23,267 nt of DNA from NCBI RefSeq assembly GCF_937958975.1, contig NZ_CALGRE010000048.1, positions 1 to 23,267 on the forward strand, given 5' to 3'. This DNA comes from an uncultured Eubacterium sp. GTDB lineage: Bacteria > Bacillota > Clostridia > Lachnospirales > Lachnospiraceae. Positions 16,028-23,267 of this stretch are shown one piece after another (the first letter of the stretch is position 1; each line of letters starts with the position of its first letter). Position numbers and translations under genes: made by a program. Under the pieces are notes generated by a model. The model saw only the letters and a program-made list of their open reading frames with translations. It ran no database searches and was not told the origin of the DNA.

Positions 16028-16058
16028 CTCTATTCCTTTCTACTATTAAAATCATAAA

Positions 16059-16892
16059 CTATCCATTATTTCGAAATTCTTTGGGAGACATTCCTTCATA
16101 ATTTTTAAATATTCTTGAAAAATGCGTCACATCCTGAAATCCCACTTTTTCCGAAATATCCTGAATTTTATATGATGTAGTTTTCAATAATTCTTTCGCC
16201 TTATCCAGACGAATCCTATTTATTATTTCAAAAAATCCTTTACCGGTATACTGATTTAACAGTTTACTCAGATGCCAGTTGCTTATGTAACACTGTTCTG
16301 CCACGTCCACAAGACTCAATTTCAAAACATAATGTTCATACATAAACATAATCGCATTTTTTATAATGTAATTATTTGCATCTGTATATTTTAATTTCCC
16401 ATCATCATTATTATTGTCAAGCGGTCTGTTTTTTATAAATGTTTCAAAAAGATATTTTTCTTCTGGATTATTTAAATCCCATATATCATTTTCTACTTTA
16501 TCACCCATCTCACCTCTTGACTGTAAATTTTTTATCATAGCGTCAATGGCTTCTTCTAATTCGTCAAATTTTGAAGGTTTAAGGAGAAACCTTGTCACTC
16601 CAAGTTTAATCGCCTGTTGGGCATACTCAAAATTTCTGAATCCTGTAAGGAGACATACCTCTATGTTCGGAAACTCTGATTTTATAGCCGCAACCATCGC
16701 CAATCCGTCCATATTTGTCATTGATATATCAGAAATCAATATGTCTGGTTCAAATTCTTTTACTAATTGTAAGCCCTCTAAACCATTGCTCCCTGTTCCA
16801 ACAATTTCACAATTCCAATTTGCCCATTGTATTCCTTTTTGTAACCCTTCAACAATAATCGGCTCATCATCCACTATGACAACTTTATACAT
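16059..16892 (-). CDS. YesN-like response regulator with AraC-type DNA-binding domain
   Basis: A 277-residue response regulator. The receiver domain has the acidic pair Asp8/Asp9, phosphorylation site Asp55 (LISDISM) and Lys106 (LLKPSK). The C-terminal ~100 residues are an AraC/XylS two-helix-turn-helix domain (IRLDKAKELL, IQDISEKVGFQDVTHFSRIFK). The receiver-to-AraC linker is short compared with the long YesN proteins of ~500 aa. AAGGAG stands 10 nt before the start. It should pair with the YesM-like kinase at 20458-22290, although the transporter genes lie between them. Its likely targets are the sugar-binding protein and permease promoter upstream. Confidence 0.94.
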   Translation of the reverse strand: MYKVVIVDDEPIIVEGLQKGIQWANWNCEIVGTGSNGLEGLQLVKEFEPDILISDISMTNMDGLAMVAAIKSEFPNIEVCLLTGFRNFEYAQQAIKLGVTRFLLKPSKFDELEEAIDAMIKNLQSRGEMGDKVENDIWDLNNPEEKYLFETFIKNRPLDNNNDDGKLKYTDANNYIIKNAIMFMYEHYVLKLSLVDVAEQCYISNWHLSKLLNQYTGKGFFEIINRIRLDKAKELLKTTSYKIQDISEKVGFQDVTHFSRIFKNYEGMSPKEFRNNG

Positions 16893-16952
16893 ATATTTAT
16901 TTCTCCTTTGCCTATATAGCTATAACTATTTTAGCACAAAAAAGCATAAAAA

Positions 16953-17825
16953 TTAACCTTTAACTGCTCCAACTGTCATACCTTTTATAATATATTTCTG
17001 TAAACATAAATAAACAATCAGAATTGGTACAACAATCAATGTAACCGAAGCAAATAGCGCACCATAGTTTACACCCTCTTTAGATGAAATATTGTTTAAC
17101 AAAATTGTAATTGCCCAATTTTCCTTTGTGCGAAGGAAAAACATCTGTGTAAACAAATCATTGTAACTCCAAAGAAAACTGAATATTCCAACTGTTACAA
17201 ATGACGGTTTACTCAACGGCATTATAACTTTAAAATAAATCTGGAAAATATTACATCCTTCCATATATGCTGCTTCTTCTAATTCCACCGGTAATCCTTT
17301 TATATAACTGGATAAAACAATTATCGCAAATGACATGTTTCCTGCAATCTGTGGTAAAATAACTGAAACAAGGTTTACGCCAACACTGCTTGTGTTTACG
17401 ATTCCCCATGATGTCATCATTCTTAAAACCGGAATAATTGTTGAATAGATAGGAAACATCATACCCGCATATAACAAAGCAAGAAGGATTCCTTTTCCTC
17501 TAAACTTATATCTGGTGAGGACATATGCCGCCATTCCCGAAAACAGAATAACCACAATCGCAACTGTACCTGATATAATAAAACTATTTCTGTATGCGCT
17601 GAAAATATTATAATTTTCAAATATATTTCTGTAATTATCCAATGAAAACAAGTCTCCAATAGGCAATGAGAACGAATTGTTATAGATTGCCTTTTTGTCT
17701 TTAAAAGAGTTTAAGATAGACCATCCCAGTGGAAATATTGTAGTCAATGCCCATGCAATTAAAAGCGTATAGACAATTACAGCTGAAATTTTTATTTTTT
17801 TTACTTTCATTTTCTTTCCTGCCAT
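16953..17825 (-). CDS. ABC sugar transporter permease (MalG type)
   Basis: A 290-residue CUT1-family carbohydrate permease with about six membrane helices. The cytoplasmic EAA loop (GLPVELEEAAYMEGCN) touches the ATPase. The N-terminus is short and basic before the first helix, typical of the MalG-like subunit. The start is ATG 17825 with AGGAGG 5 nt upstream, and it begins 9 nt after the stop of the partner permease. No ATP-binding subunit is in the window; CUT1 systems in Firmicutes often share one MsmX-like ATPase encoded elsewhere. Confidence 0.95.
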   Translation of the reverse strand: MAGKKMKVKKIKISAVIVYTLLIAWALTTIFPLGWSILNSFKDKKAIYNNSFSLPIGDLFSLDNYRNIFENYNIFSAYRNSFIISGTVAIVVILFSGMAAYVLTRYKFRGKGILLALLYAGMMFPIYSTIIPVLRMMTSWGIVNTSSVGVNLVSVILPQIAGNMSFAIIVLSSYIKGLPVELEEAAYMEGCNIFQIYFKVIMPLSKPSFVTVGIFSFLWSYNDLFTQMFFLRTKENWAITILLNNISSKEGVNYGALFASVTLIVVPILIVYLCLQKYIIKGMTVGAVKG

Positions 17826-17834
17826 CTCAACCTC

Positions 17835-18731
17835 CTACGCTTCATAATCACTATTTGACTTAAACAATCTGTTTACAACCATCGATAAAATCACACCTAT
17901 GATTACTATAATAACACCCATTGCAGACGCATAATCAACATCTTCATATACTTTTGAATACATATATGTTCCTGTCAACCATGTATCTGACATTCCCTTC
18001 GGGAACATAGTCCAAGGTAAATCGAATACTTTTAATGCTCCTGTCACAGCAAGAATAACACAGGTACTAATACTGTTTCTAAGAAGTGGTATTGTGATAT
18101 ATCTTACTCTCTGAAATTTTGTTGCTCCATCAATCGAAGCCGCCTCATATAAATCTTCCGGAATACCACTTAGCCCGGTCAGCAGTATGATGAAATAGAA
18201 ACCAACATACTGCCAAATTACCGGAACTAACATGGTAAACATTGCATGGTTTGCTTTCCAGTCAATAATTTCATTGGAAGAGGCGTTTAATACTCCAATA
18301 AACTGTAAAAACTGGTTAATCATACCCTTATCGTATAAAAATACAAGGTTAAATAACAAACCAAGTGCTGTTGCCGAAACAACGATTGGGAAGAAATATA
18401 CAACTCTGAAAAATCCGGAACCCTTTTTAATATTGCTTACAAGAAGTGACAGGATAAGCGCAATTCCCACCTCTCCTACGATTGTCGCAATAACTACGAT
18501 TACTGTATTTTTCAAAGCTATAACCATTTTAGGGTCTTTAAATATATTAATATAATTAATATAAAAAGGTGCATTCCATTCACCGGATGCCGTTCCCATG
18601 TACTTAATGTGCTGGAAACTGTTAATAATGTTTCTAACAAATGGATAGTACAGAAAAACGAACATGAAAATGAATGCCGGTATAAGGAAAAAAATAATCA
18701 ATTTTTTATTTTTATAAATTTTAGAATCCAT
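17835..18731 (-). CDS. ABC sugar transporter permease (MalF type)
   Basis: A 298-residue CUT1 permease with about six membrane helices and the EAA loop (GIPEDLYEAASIDGAT). It forms a heterodimer with the next permease and receives sugar from the binding lipoprotein upstream. The start is taken as ATG 18731 because AGGAAGGA lies 10 nt before it; a longer reading to 18779 would begin inside a hairpin. It is separated from the binding-protein gene by 173 nt holding four stem-loops, which would lower permease expression relative to the binding protein. Confidence 0.94.
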   Translation of the reverse strand: MDSKIYKNKKLIIFFLIPAFIFMFVFLYYPFVRNIINSFQHIKYMGTASGEWNAPFYINYINIFKDPKMVIALKNTVIVVIATIVGEVGIALILSLLVSNIKKGSGFFRVVYFFPIVVSATALGLLFNLVFLYDKGMINQFLQFIGVLNASSNEIIDWKANHAMFTMLVPVIWQYVGFYFIILLTGLSGIPEDLYEAASIDGATKFQRVRYITIPLLRNSISTCVILAVTGALKVFDLPWTMFPKGMSDTWLTGTYMYSKVYEDVDYASAMGVIIVIIGVILSMVVNRLFKSNSDYEA

Positions 18732-18758
18732 TTTTGTGTTGTCCTTCCTAAAATATAA

Positions 18759-18783
18759 GGGATTGTTGCTTAGCAACAACCCC
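18759..18783 (-). terminator. Attenuating hairpin between binding protein and permeases
   Basis: As minus-strand RNA, GGGGUUGUUG (18783-18774) pairs over all ten positions, one G-U, with CAACAAUCCC (18768-18759), loop 5 nt. It is followed by UUAUAUUUU, an imperfect U-tract that suits partial termination. On the plus strand a TTTTTT follows, but the stem has a mismatch. Confidence 0.65.
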
Positions 18784-18795
18784 TTTTTTGTTCTT

Positions 18796-18882
18796 TATAG
18801 GAATTTGCTCTGCAATTTCCTATACCATACGCCCAAAACGTATTGGCAAATTATGAACCACTCATATTAAGAAACTATGAGT
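18796..18882 (-). other. Three further stem-loops in the intercistronic region
   Basis: In minus-strand order: ACTCATA/TATGAGT (18860-18882, 7 bp); a CCA(A)TACG/CGTATGG stem with one bulge (18825-18846); and TATAGGAA-TTGC/GCAA-TTCCTATA (18796-18824, 13 positions with one mismatch, 3-nt loop). They lie between the binding-protein stop and the attenuator hairpin, and may protect the 3' end of the binding-protein mRNA. Confidence 0.6.
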
Positions 18883-18904
18883 TGTACTCAATATTCTTTT
18901 TTCT

Positions 18905-20200
18905 TTATTCACCAAGCTTATCAATTGCCTGCTGTACTGCATCTTCTACTTTCTTATCACCCTTAACGATTGCTCCCATTTCACCGAAGATTGGTGCTCT
19001 AGCTGCTTCTGAAAGGTTATCCTGTACGGCTGGTGAAATACCAGTTGTACCAGCGCTGAATGTGATAGCATCTTTTGCAAGTGCTGAAAGGTCATCTGAT
19101 GGTGTTACACCATTCTTTAATGCTGTAACTGCTGTTCCTGAGAATTTTGATACATTTTCGTCATTTGTCATATACTGTACAAAATCTACAGCTGCTGCAC
19201 GTTTGTCAGGATCATCCCAAGCTTTCTTTGAAATATAGTAACCCATTGAAAGTCCACCGATGATATCTGTTGTTTTTCTTTCTCCCTTTCCAGGTACATA
19301 TGTAACTGTGAAGTTATCAATATCATCAACTGCTTCTTCAATACCGCCAACTTTCCATGAACCATCAATTAAGAATGCTGCCTTATCACTTGTAAACATC
19401 TGGAATGTTTCAGCGTCTGTTGCTGTAAGTGTGTTCTCTGGGAAGTATCCTTTTTCATATAATGTCTTAATATCTTTGATACCATTTACCCAAGCTTTTC
19501 CAGCTGCATCTGTTGTTGTTGCAGGAACTGTGTTATGTGTTGCTACACTATTGAAGTTATAAATTGAAAATTCGAACCAGTAATGTGGAATTTCCTGTAA
19601 TGAAGCAGCAATTGGTGCATATCCTGCTTTTTTGATTTTTTCGCAAATCTTTAAGAAATCTTCCCAAGTTGTCTCTGCTGTAGGAACTTCAACACCTGCC
19701 TTCTGACAAACTTCTTTATTTACAAATAAACCTTCCCAATATCCGTTTACAGGAACTGAATAATTCTTTCCGTCTACCGGAGATGCTCCTAATAGCTCAT
19801 CTCTCATATTGCTTGCATAATCTGGATATTCTTTTCTAATTTCGTCAATTGAAACAACCTTACCCTGTTCTACAAACTGGTTTGAATCAACACCATTAAA
19901 GAAGAATAACACATCAGGTTCTGAACCTGTTTCAAAGTCAGTAATAATTCTTGATTTGAAAGCTTCGTCTGATGTAGCCGAGCTATCATCCACTTTATTT
20001 CCTGTCTTCTTTTCCCATGCTGCAACTGCATCTTTGTAGTTTTGAGCATTTGTGTCTTCACCTGCATAAGTTGTTGTTACGCTCAACTTAACACTTTTTT
20101 TGCTACTTTCATCTGTTTTTCCGCCTTCCGAACTGTTTCCACATCCTACGAGCGATGCGGCCATAGCTCCTGCGAGTACTAAAGCTAACGCCTTCTTCAT
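18905..20200 (-). CDS. ABC sugar-binding lipoprotein (CUT1)
   Basis: A 431-residue extracellular solute-binding protein family 1 member. The signal peptide ends in lipobox SLVGC, with Cys20 as the lipid-anchored residue, followed by a Gly/Ser/Asn-rich linker. The mature part shows the family pattern, including AFLIDGSWKVGG and a C-terminal amphipathic ending (QQAIDKLGE). The start has a strong AGGAGG 9 nt upstream, fitting high expression. It captures a carbohydrate outside the membrane for the two permeases; linkage to nagB-nagA suggests GlcNAc, chito-oligosaccharides or a host-glycan amino sugar. The exact ligand cannot be read from sequence. Confidence 0.95.
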   Translation of the reverse strand: MKKALALVLAGAMAASLVGCGNSSEGGKTDESSKKSVKLSVTTTYAGEDTNAQNYKDAVAAWEKKTGNKVDDSSATSDEAFKSRIITDFETGSEPDVLFFFNGVDSNQFVEQGKVVSIDEIRKEYPDYASNMRDELLGASPVDGKNYSVPVNGYWEGLFVNKEVCQKAGVEVPTAETTWEDFLKICEKIKKAGYAPIAASLQEIPHYWFEFSIYNFNSVATHNTVPATTTDAAGKAWVNGIKDIKTLYEKGYFPENTLTATDAETFQMFTSDKAAFLIDGSWKVGGIEEAVDDIDNFTVTYVPGKGERKTTDIIGGLSMGYYISKKAWDDPDKRAAAVDFVQYMTNDENVSKFSGTAVTALKNGVTPSDDLSALAKDAITFSAGTTGISPAVQDNLSEAARAPIFGEMGAIVKGDKKVEDAVQQAIDKLGE

Positions 20201-20305
20201 AATTAAATCCTCCTATCTTTGCGAACCACATCAGGACAAACATTAATTGTTTTTATTCTGCCTATTGATTCAATCCGCATCTTTAATGTACACTACTATT
20301 CTATA

Positions 20306-20340
20306 CAAAAAACACCAATAAGTGAATGTATCTTATTGGT
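20306..20340 (-). terminator. Terminator after the histidine kinase gene (bidirectional form)
   Basis: A perfect 9-bp stem ACCAATAAG/CTTATTGGT (20314-20322 with 20332-20340), 9-nt loop, is followed on the minus strand by GTTTTTTG and on the plus strand by ATTTTTTTG. It separates the kinase transcript from the transporter operon. Confidence 0.8.
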
Positions 20341-20436
20341 ATTTTTTTGATAATATTTGGTTATTTTTTTCGACAAAATCAAAAATTTTTGTATAATATT
20401 GCTATTTTTTGTTTCTTTTTGTTTTCTTTGCTATTC

Positions 20437-20450
20437 ATATTGTACAATAT
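20437..20450. promoter_or_regulatory. Perfect 14-bp palindrome, possible operator
   Basis: ATATTGTACAATAT lies 8 nt downstream of the kinase stop codon. The perfect two-fold symmetry is typical of a dimeric regulator site, but AT-rich palindromes can arise by chance. Confidence 0.35.
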
Positions 20451-20457
20451 AAACATA

Positions 20458-22290
20458 CTACAATTTATTTATTTCAATTTTTATCTCACTAACTGTTAAA
20501 TTCTCCTCTGGATTTGAAATTGTAAGACCGCTTTCATCACCGTATAATATTTTCAATCGTCTGTTAACATTTCTGATTCCAATATGATGATTTTTTCCTT
20601 TCATTTCATCTGCATTCAATAACAAATCTATTTTTTGCTGGTCATTCTCGTCTATATTTCCATTGTTTTCTACAACAATGTGTATGTAATTTTCTTTTTC
20701 AAATATTTTGAGTTTCCCTTCTCTATTTCCATAGATATCTCCACCATGTTCTACCATATTTTCAACAATCGGCTGGATAATTAATCTTGGAATTTTTATT
20801 CCAAACAATTTTTCATCTACATCTTTTGAAAAACGGAATTTACTTCCAAAACGTTGAACAATAATATATAAATAGGCGTCTACATATTTTAATTCTTCCC
20901 GAATCGTAATAAATGATTCATTATTTCGATTCATAGTAGCTTCCATCATAATGCCAAGTGACTCAATCATTCCACTTACATCATTATTTCCGCTCATTCT
21001 TGCTTTCCAATTAATGATTTCAAGAGTATTGTTTAGAAAATGTGGATTAATCTGTGACTGCAATGCCTGCATTTTCGCATCGCGCACAGCTATTTCCTCT
21101 GCATATATCCGGCCAAACGACTCCTCCAGACTGACAGACATATGATTGAAAGTATCGATAAGCGTACCAAATTCACTATTTCTTTCAAACTCATTGATTT
21201 TATATCCATACTCTCCATTCTTAATTTTCTCGGAAGCATCAACCAGCTCCGAAATCGGTTGACTGATATTCTTATAAAAGAAATAAAATGTGGCGCTGAA
21301 TAAAGGTATTAATAAAATTACAATAATAATATATAAATACAATGCAACATTATTCTCACTTAACATCCCCACTTTATCAAGTTTTATAACAAACGAAAGT
21401 TTTTGACCATTTACTGCCATAGAAATATACGATATTCCTTTTGACTTATCACAATTATATATGAGAACATCATCGCTAAGTTTTTCCTTTTTTAATACAT
21501 TATCTTCTACATATTTCAAGAATTTTTTCTGTTCATTTTCCTTTAAAACATCAAACCCTTTTATCAGTTCATCTTCAAGATAAACCAGTGTATCCTCTCT
21601 CCATACAACATTATCAATACTTTGAAATATTGCATCTTTATTAATTTCCATTACAAGTATAGATATAGGCTTATATTCACTATTTACAATATTTCTTACT
21701 AAATATAAATGATTCGATACATTTACAAATTTTGTTCCCGTTCCAAGGTTTCTTGCAGCGGCACATACCGTGGTTAAAGCTCTCGCCTTAAATTCATTAA
21801 TATTGGCATATGTAGCTCCGGCCACATTACTATATGTATAATATTGATATGGTGTTTTCATATTAAATAAAAGTATTGTATTTGAAATAACCGAACTATA
21901 TTTATATGTATTATTCAGATAAGAGGATATGGCCTTATACATTTCTGTATCATCGCCTGTCTTTTGAAACTCGTCATAACTTTTCTTTATTATACCATCA
22001 TATGATGCCCTCTTCGACTCCTCAATAGCTACTAATATATTTGTCCTACAGATTTCTGCGGCATTTTCCATCGAAGTATTCACCGTATCATTAATCTGAT
22101 GATTCGTCTTTGTTTCCGTTGTATAAAAAAGAACAATGGCAAGAATCAAGCAAGGAATAAACCAACATAACAAAATAACCCTTATCATTCCCTTAGTCAA
22201 ATCCGACTTATTTAGTTGACTAATCTTAATAGACCGGATACTCTTTTTTATTTTGTCTGTACGTTTCCTTTTCTTGCTTGCCTTATCCAT
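20458..22290 (-). CDS. YesM-like sensor histidine kinase
   Basis: A 610-residue two-component kinase. TM1 is at about 35-56, followed by a ~260-residue extracellular sensor region, TM2 at about 316-339, and HAMP at ~340-392. The His_kinase domain has SQINPHFLNN (phospho-accepting His417), then the ATPase with N-box PRLIIQPIVENMVEHG (Asn511) and G-box HHIGIRNVNRRL. YesM kinases usually sense extracellular sugars or associated binding proteins. The start is ATG 22290, with GAGAGG 9 nt upstream; a TTG at 22314 lacks such a site. It begins 29 nt after the phosphomutase stop. Its partner is inferred to be the YesN-like regulator at 16059-16892. Confidence 0.94.
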   Translation of the reverse strand: MDKASKKRKRTDKIKKSIRSIKISQLNKSDLTKGMIRVILLCWFIPCLILAIVLFYTTETKTNHQINDTVNTSMENAAEICRTNILVAIEESKRASYDGIIKKSYDEFQKTGDDTEMYKAISSYLNNTYKYSSVISNTILLFNMKTPYQYYTYSNVAGATYANINEFKARALTTVCAAARNLGTGTKFVNVSNHLYLVRNIVNSEYKPISILVMEINKDAIFQSIDNVVWREDTLVYLEDELIKGFDVLKENEQKKFLKYVEDNVLKKEKLSDDVLIYNCDKSKGISYISMAVNGQKLSFVIKLDKVGMLSENNVALYLYIIIVILLIPLFSATFYFFYKNISQPISELVDASEKIKNGEYGYKINEFERNSEFGTLIDTFNHMSVSLEESFGRIYAEEIAVRDAKMQALQSQINPHFLNNTLEIINWKARMSGNNDVSGMIESLGIMMEATMNRNNESFITIREELKYVDAYLYIIVQRFGSKFRFSKDVDEKLFGIKIPRLIIQPIVENMVEHGGDIYGNREGKLKIFEKENYIHIVVENNGNIDENDQQKIDLLLNADEMKGKNHHIGIRNVNRRLKILYGDESGLTISNPEENLTVSEIKIEINKL

Positions 22291-22319
22291 TGTTCTAAAC
22301 CTCTCTTTATACAATAATA

Positions 22320-23230
22320 TTACAGGCCAAGAAATTGTTCAAATATCTCACATACTTTCATTGCATCTTCACGCTGTGGCATTTCACAGAAAATTCTGAT
22401 AAGCGGTTCTGTACCGGAAAATCTTCCAATGACCCAGCCACCATTTCTGAAATAAATCTTACATCCATCCATATAAGACACCTTCTCAATCTTATATGGA
22501 AGGTCAGGAATCTTCTGTTCTTCCATAAGAACTTTATTAATTTCTGCCTTCTTTTCCACACTAAACTTATAATCCCGTTCTTCCATGTAAATACTTCCGC
22601 ACTCAGCTTCGATGTCTTTATATATTTCGGATATTTTTCTTCCGGTTACCGCAATCATCTCAATCAACAACATTGCCGCATAAATACCATCTTTACCGTT
22701 GATATGTCCCCGAACCGTAAGACCACCCGAAGACTCTCCACCGATAACTGCATCCACTTCCGTCATTTTTGCTGATATATGCTTGAATCCAACCGGAACC
22801 TCATAACATTCCTCGCCAAACTTTTTCGCAACTTTATCCAACATATGTGTCGTTGCCACATTTCTGACAACCGCACCATGCCATCCCTTATATTTTACCA
22901 GATAATAGTACAATAACACAAGAATATCATTTGGATGTAAAAATCTTCCTGTATCATCTATTACACCGATTCTGTCAGCATCTCCGTCTGTTGCAATACC
23001 AATGTCAAAATTGTAATCCATAACTCTTGTTATCAAACCTCTCAGAGTAGATGCCGTAGGTGATGGAAGCTTTCCACCAAATAACGTATCATGTCTGTCA
23101 TGTATCGTTTCCACATCACATCTGGCTGTAAGAAGTAAGGTTTTTAACGGAATTTCCGAAACACCATACATCGGGTCAAGTGCCACCCGGAGTCCGGCCT
23201 CTTTTATAATATTCATATCCACAGCTGCAA
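22320..23230 (-). CDS. Phosphoglucomutase/phosphomannomutase family protein, 5' end missing
   Basis: The C-terminal ~303 residues of an alpha-D-phosphohexomutase. It moves phosphate between C1 and C6 of a hexose. Present are the metal-binding loop DGDADRIG, the sugar-binding GGESSGG and the C-terminal phosphate-binding RFSGTEPLIRIF. The N-terminal domain with the catalytic phosphoserine lies beyond the contig. The open frame runs back without a stop into the adapter, so the GTG at 23222 is an internal valine, not the start. It is cotranscribed with the histidine kinase, 29 nt apart. Substrate (glucose, mannose or amino-sugar phosphate) cannot be fixed from this part. Confidence 0.92.
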
Positions 23231-23267
23231 AGATCGGAAGAGCGTCGTGGTAGGGAAAGAGTGTAGA
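23231..23267. other. Illumina adapter remnant (right end)
   Basis: AGATCGGAAGAGCGTCGTG followed by TAGGGAAAGAGTGTAGA is the reverse complement of the TruSeq universal (read-1) adapter, with one extra G. It is library sequence and truncates the phosphomutase gene. Confidence 0.95.

Larger units (their letters stand above)
20201..20457. other. 257-nt regulatory region upstream of the binding protein
   Basis: No gene is visible. The region holds a perfect 14-bp palindrome at 20437-20450 and a hairpin terminator at 20306-20340. No convincing -35/-10 pair is seen upstream of the binding-protein gene, which would suit an activator-dependent promoter controlled by the YesN-like regulator (inference). 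Confidence 0.5.

Noticed and set aside
16915..16924. Palindrome TATAGCTATA before the response regulator
   Set aside because: It is only 10 bp, AT-rich and in a 60-nt gap; too short to call an operator, and the overlapping promoter-like boxes (TTGTGC-N17-TATAGG) are weak.
18731..18779. Longer N-terminus for the MalF-type permease
   Set aside because: It would begin inside the attenuator hairpin without a ribosome site, while AGGAAGGA stands before ATG 18731.

Overview
The window is an AT-rich (by eye about one third G+C) stretch from a low-GC, Gram-positive, endospore-forming Clostridia member, most likely a gut Lachnospiraceae-type organism. The basis is strong AGGAGG ribosome-binding sites, both subunits of dipicolinate synthase, a YesM/YesN-type two-component pair, LCP, BspA-like and 3D-domain proteins. 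Both ends carry Illumina adapter sequence (1-22 and 23231-23267), so this is an assembled, probably metagenomic, contig. The first and last genes are cut by the adapters.

Layout. (1) 23-4222, minus strand: a truncated 3D-domain secreted cell-wall protein with a textbook promoter and a WalR-type box; a 102-aa orphan protein; a 1018-aa fusion; and, upstream at 4228-5790, an LCP cell-wall ligase in the same operon as the fusion. (2) 5927-9220, plus strand: dpaA-dpaB-asnB, the spore dipicolinate synthase followed by an asparagine synthase, behind a sigma-K-like promoter. (3) 9317-11071, minus: a secreted BspA-like leucine-rich-repeat protein with two Big_2 domains. (4) 11458-14097, minus: a TetM/EF-G-like GTPase fused to a YacP/Rae1-type NYN ribonuclease, apparently made from a leaderless mRNA. 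(5) 14142-23230, minus: an amino-sugar locus, running phosphoglucomutase/mannomutase (partial), YesM-like histidine kinase, terminator, ABC sugar-binding lipoprotein, structured intercistronic RNA, two permeases, YesN-like response regulator, nagB, nagA.

The most novel item is the 1018-aa protein. Its first ~800 residues look like the L-glutamine kinase of Campylobacter phosphoramidate synthesis (Cj1418 type: PPDK-like ATP-grasp, a middle substrate domain, a swivelling phosphohistidine domain). Its last ~200 residues are a class I glutamine amidotransferase / C26 hydrolase like Cj1417. Both activities in one chain, next to an LCP ligase, suggest a phosphoramidate or glutamine-phosphate pathway linked to the cell envelope of a spore-forming Firmicute. 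No cytidylyltransferase or phosphoramidate transferase is in the window, so the end product is open.

The second is the ribosomal GTPase fused to an A-site-type nuclease. Domain architecture suggests the GTPase delivers the nuclease to the ribosome. In the amino-sugar locus, an ABC importer brings in a GlcNAc-type sugar sensed by the two-component system, and NagA and NagB convert GlcNAc-6-phosphate to fructose-6-phosphate. A GlcNAc kinase is needed and is not here.
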